Positions 62,777 to 64,000 of a DNA stretch of 64,000 bases are shown piece by piece (the first letter of the stretch is position 1; each line of letters opens with the position of its first letter). The position numbers and the translations under genes were made by a program. The DNA is from Thiobacillus sp. Its GTDB lineage: Bacteria; Pseudomonadota; Gammaproteobacteria; Burkholderiales; Thiobacillaceae. The stretch is from assembly GCA_024709425.1 (NCBI GenBank), contig JANJWS010000103.1, forward strand, positions 28,078 to 92,077, read 5' to 3'. A model generated the notes under the pieces. The model had not been told where the DNA came from. It did not search any database and worked only from the letters and a program-made list of their open reading frames with translations.

Positions 62777-63420
62777 CAGGCACCCCCTTTCACGGCCGGA
62801 CAGACCACGACATGTCCACCCTTGGCACCCGGCACGGCACCCTTCACCAGCACAAGGCCGCGTTCGGCGTCAATGCGAACCACTTCCAGATTCTGCTTCG
62901 TACAGGCGACAGCACCCATGTGGCCGGACATCCGTTTGCCCGGGAACACGCGACCGGGATCCTGCGCCATGCCGATGGAGCCCGGCACGTTATGCGAACG
63001 GGAGTTGCCGTGCGAGGCGCGCTGCGAACTGAAGTTGTGACGCTTGATGGTGCCGGCGAATCCTTTGCCCTGGGTGACGCCCGAGACGTCGACCTTCTGC
63101 CCGGCTTGAAAGACCTCGACCGAGACCGTCGCGCCCGGCTGATACTGCGCCGCAACTTCCGGCGTGACGCGGAATTCGCGCAGCACCGACGCGGCCTCGA
63201 CGCCAGCCTTGACGAAATGGCCAGCCTCGGCCTTGTTGACGCGACTGTTCCGACGGCTGCCGTAAGCGACCTGAACGGCGGAATAGCCGTCATTGTCTGG
63301 GGTGCGCACTTGCGTGACGCGGTTGTTGGACATTTCCAGCACAGTCACCGGAACGGATACGCCGTTGTCGGTGAAAATGCGGGTCATGCCGACCTTGCGG
63401 CCAACGAGCCCGATACTCAT
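62776..63420 (-). CDS. rplC: 50S ribosomal protein L3
   Basis: [63 protein letters not shown]. Track start 63450 is an extension. Confidence 0.98.
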   Translation of the reverse strand: MSIGLVGRKVGMTRIFTDNGVSVPVTVLEMSNNRVTQVRTPDNDGYSAVQVAYGSRRNSRVNKAEAGHFVKAGVEAASVLREFRVTPEVAAQYQPGATVSVEVFQAGQKVDVSGVTQGKGFAGTIKRHNFSSQRASHGNSRSHNVPGSIGMAQDPGRVFPGKRMSGHMGAVACTKQNLEVVRIDAERGLVLVKGAVPGAKGGHVVVCPAVKGGA

Positions 63421-63512
63421 GTTCGTATTTCCTATCTCTGGCCCGTGCAAAGCGCCCGGGCTAGGGTTGTAGGTGCCGATTACTATTGACCGGCGACTTG
63501 GTGAAGCAGAAG

Positions 63513-63537
63513 GGGCGGCATTATACCCATGCCGCCC
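63513..63537. other. 9-bp perfect inverted repeat enclosing a -10 element in the rpsJ-rplC gap
   Basis: GGGCGGCAT (63513..63521) - 7 nt - ATGCCGCCC (63529..63537). Confidence 0.65.
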
Positions 63538-63548
63538 ACTTTTTACAA
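63520..63548 (-). promoter_or_regulatory. promoter TTGTAA-N17-TATAAT overlapping the rpsJ stop
   Basis: -35 at 63543..63548, consensus -10 at 63520..63525, 17-bp spacer. Confidence 0.6.
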
Positions 63549-63851
63549 CTTGATTTCGACGTCCACGCCCGCCGGGAGGTCCAGCTTCATCAGCGCATCC
63601 ACCGTCTTGTCGGTAGGATCCATGATGTCCATCAGGCGACGATGCGTACGAATTTCAAACTGGTCGCGGCTGGTCTTGTTGACGTGCGGCGAACGCAGGA
63701 TGTCAAAACGCTCGATCGACGTCGGCAGGGGCACGGGGCCCTTGACCACAGCGCCGGTGCGCTTGGCCGTCTCGACGATCTCGAGCGCCGATTGGTCGAT
63801 CAGTTTGTAGTCAAACGCCTTCAGGCGAATGCGGATTTTCTGGTTTTGCAT
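63543..63851 (-). CDS. rpsJ: 30S ribosomal protein S10
   Basis: [70 protein letters not shown]; start at 63851, not 63956. Confidence 0.98.
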   Translation of the reverse strand: MQNQKIRIRLKAFDYKLIDQSALEIVETAKRTGAVVKGPVPLPTSIERFDILRSPHVNKTSRDQFEIRTHRRLMDIMDPTDKTVDALMKLDLPAGVDVEIKL

Positions 63852-63861
63852 GAGTTGAACC

Positions 63862-64000
63862 TTACTCTTCGATCTTGGCCACGACGCCGGCGCCAACGGT
63901 ACGGCCGCCTTCGCGGATGGCGAAACGCAGACCTTCGTCCATGGCGATCGGGGCAATCAAGGAAACCTTGATGCTGACGTTGTCGCCAGGCATCACCATC
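63862..64000 (-). CDS. tuf: elongation factor Tu, C-terminal part (5' end outside window)
   Basis: Minus strand reads [45 protein letters not shown]; not in the ORF track because the gene is truncated. Confidence 0.95.
   Translation of the reverse strand, partial: MVMPGDNVSIKVSLIAPIAMDEGLRFAIREGGRTVGAGVVAKIEE

Noticed and set aside
1-64000. CRISPR arrays, tRNA/rRNA genes, IS elements, prophage
   Set aside because: No regularly spaced repeats, cloverleaf/rRNA signatures, transposases, integrases or phage structural genes were recognised by eye; tRNAscan-SE and Infernal would be decisive.

Overview
High-GC betaproteobacterial chromosome segment (inferred from gene content and order). It is mostly housekeeping: an ABC-F ATPase, an OmpR-family two-component system, rtcB/cca, slt, ilvA, rpiA, the pilB-pilC-pilD-coaE-zapD-yacG cluster, ffh, an fmdB-DUF502-aspS-nudB cluster, ssb/MFS/uvrA, an RND efflux pair, and the alpha/spc/S10 ribosomal operons ending in a partial tuf. 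Four observations stand out. (1) The CCA-adding enzyme carries a complete C-terminal archease domain in one ORF (11445..13061) directly upstream of the RNA ligase gene rtcB, suggesting a compact RNA-repair module. (2) Two overlapping ~50-aa ORFs at 6151..6458 encode clearly homologous proteins that I do not recognise, so they may be a new small-protein family. (3) An OmpR/RstA-like direct repeat (8528..8543) lies between the response-regulator gene and three small secreted-protein genes; the regulator gene appears to be leaderless. (4) A ~1276-codon open frame covers 1..3828 (-) but is missing from the ORF track because its stop lies outside the window. There is also an apparent 1-nt frameshift in the ABC-F gene, a REPIN-like repeat, an 18-bp perfect palindrome, and promoters with structured leaders inside the ribosomal operons. 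I found no CRISPR array, prophage, IS element, rRNA or tRNA. All calls come from reading the sequence; no database search was run.
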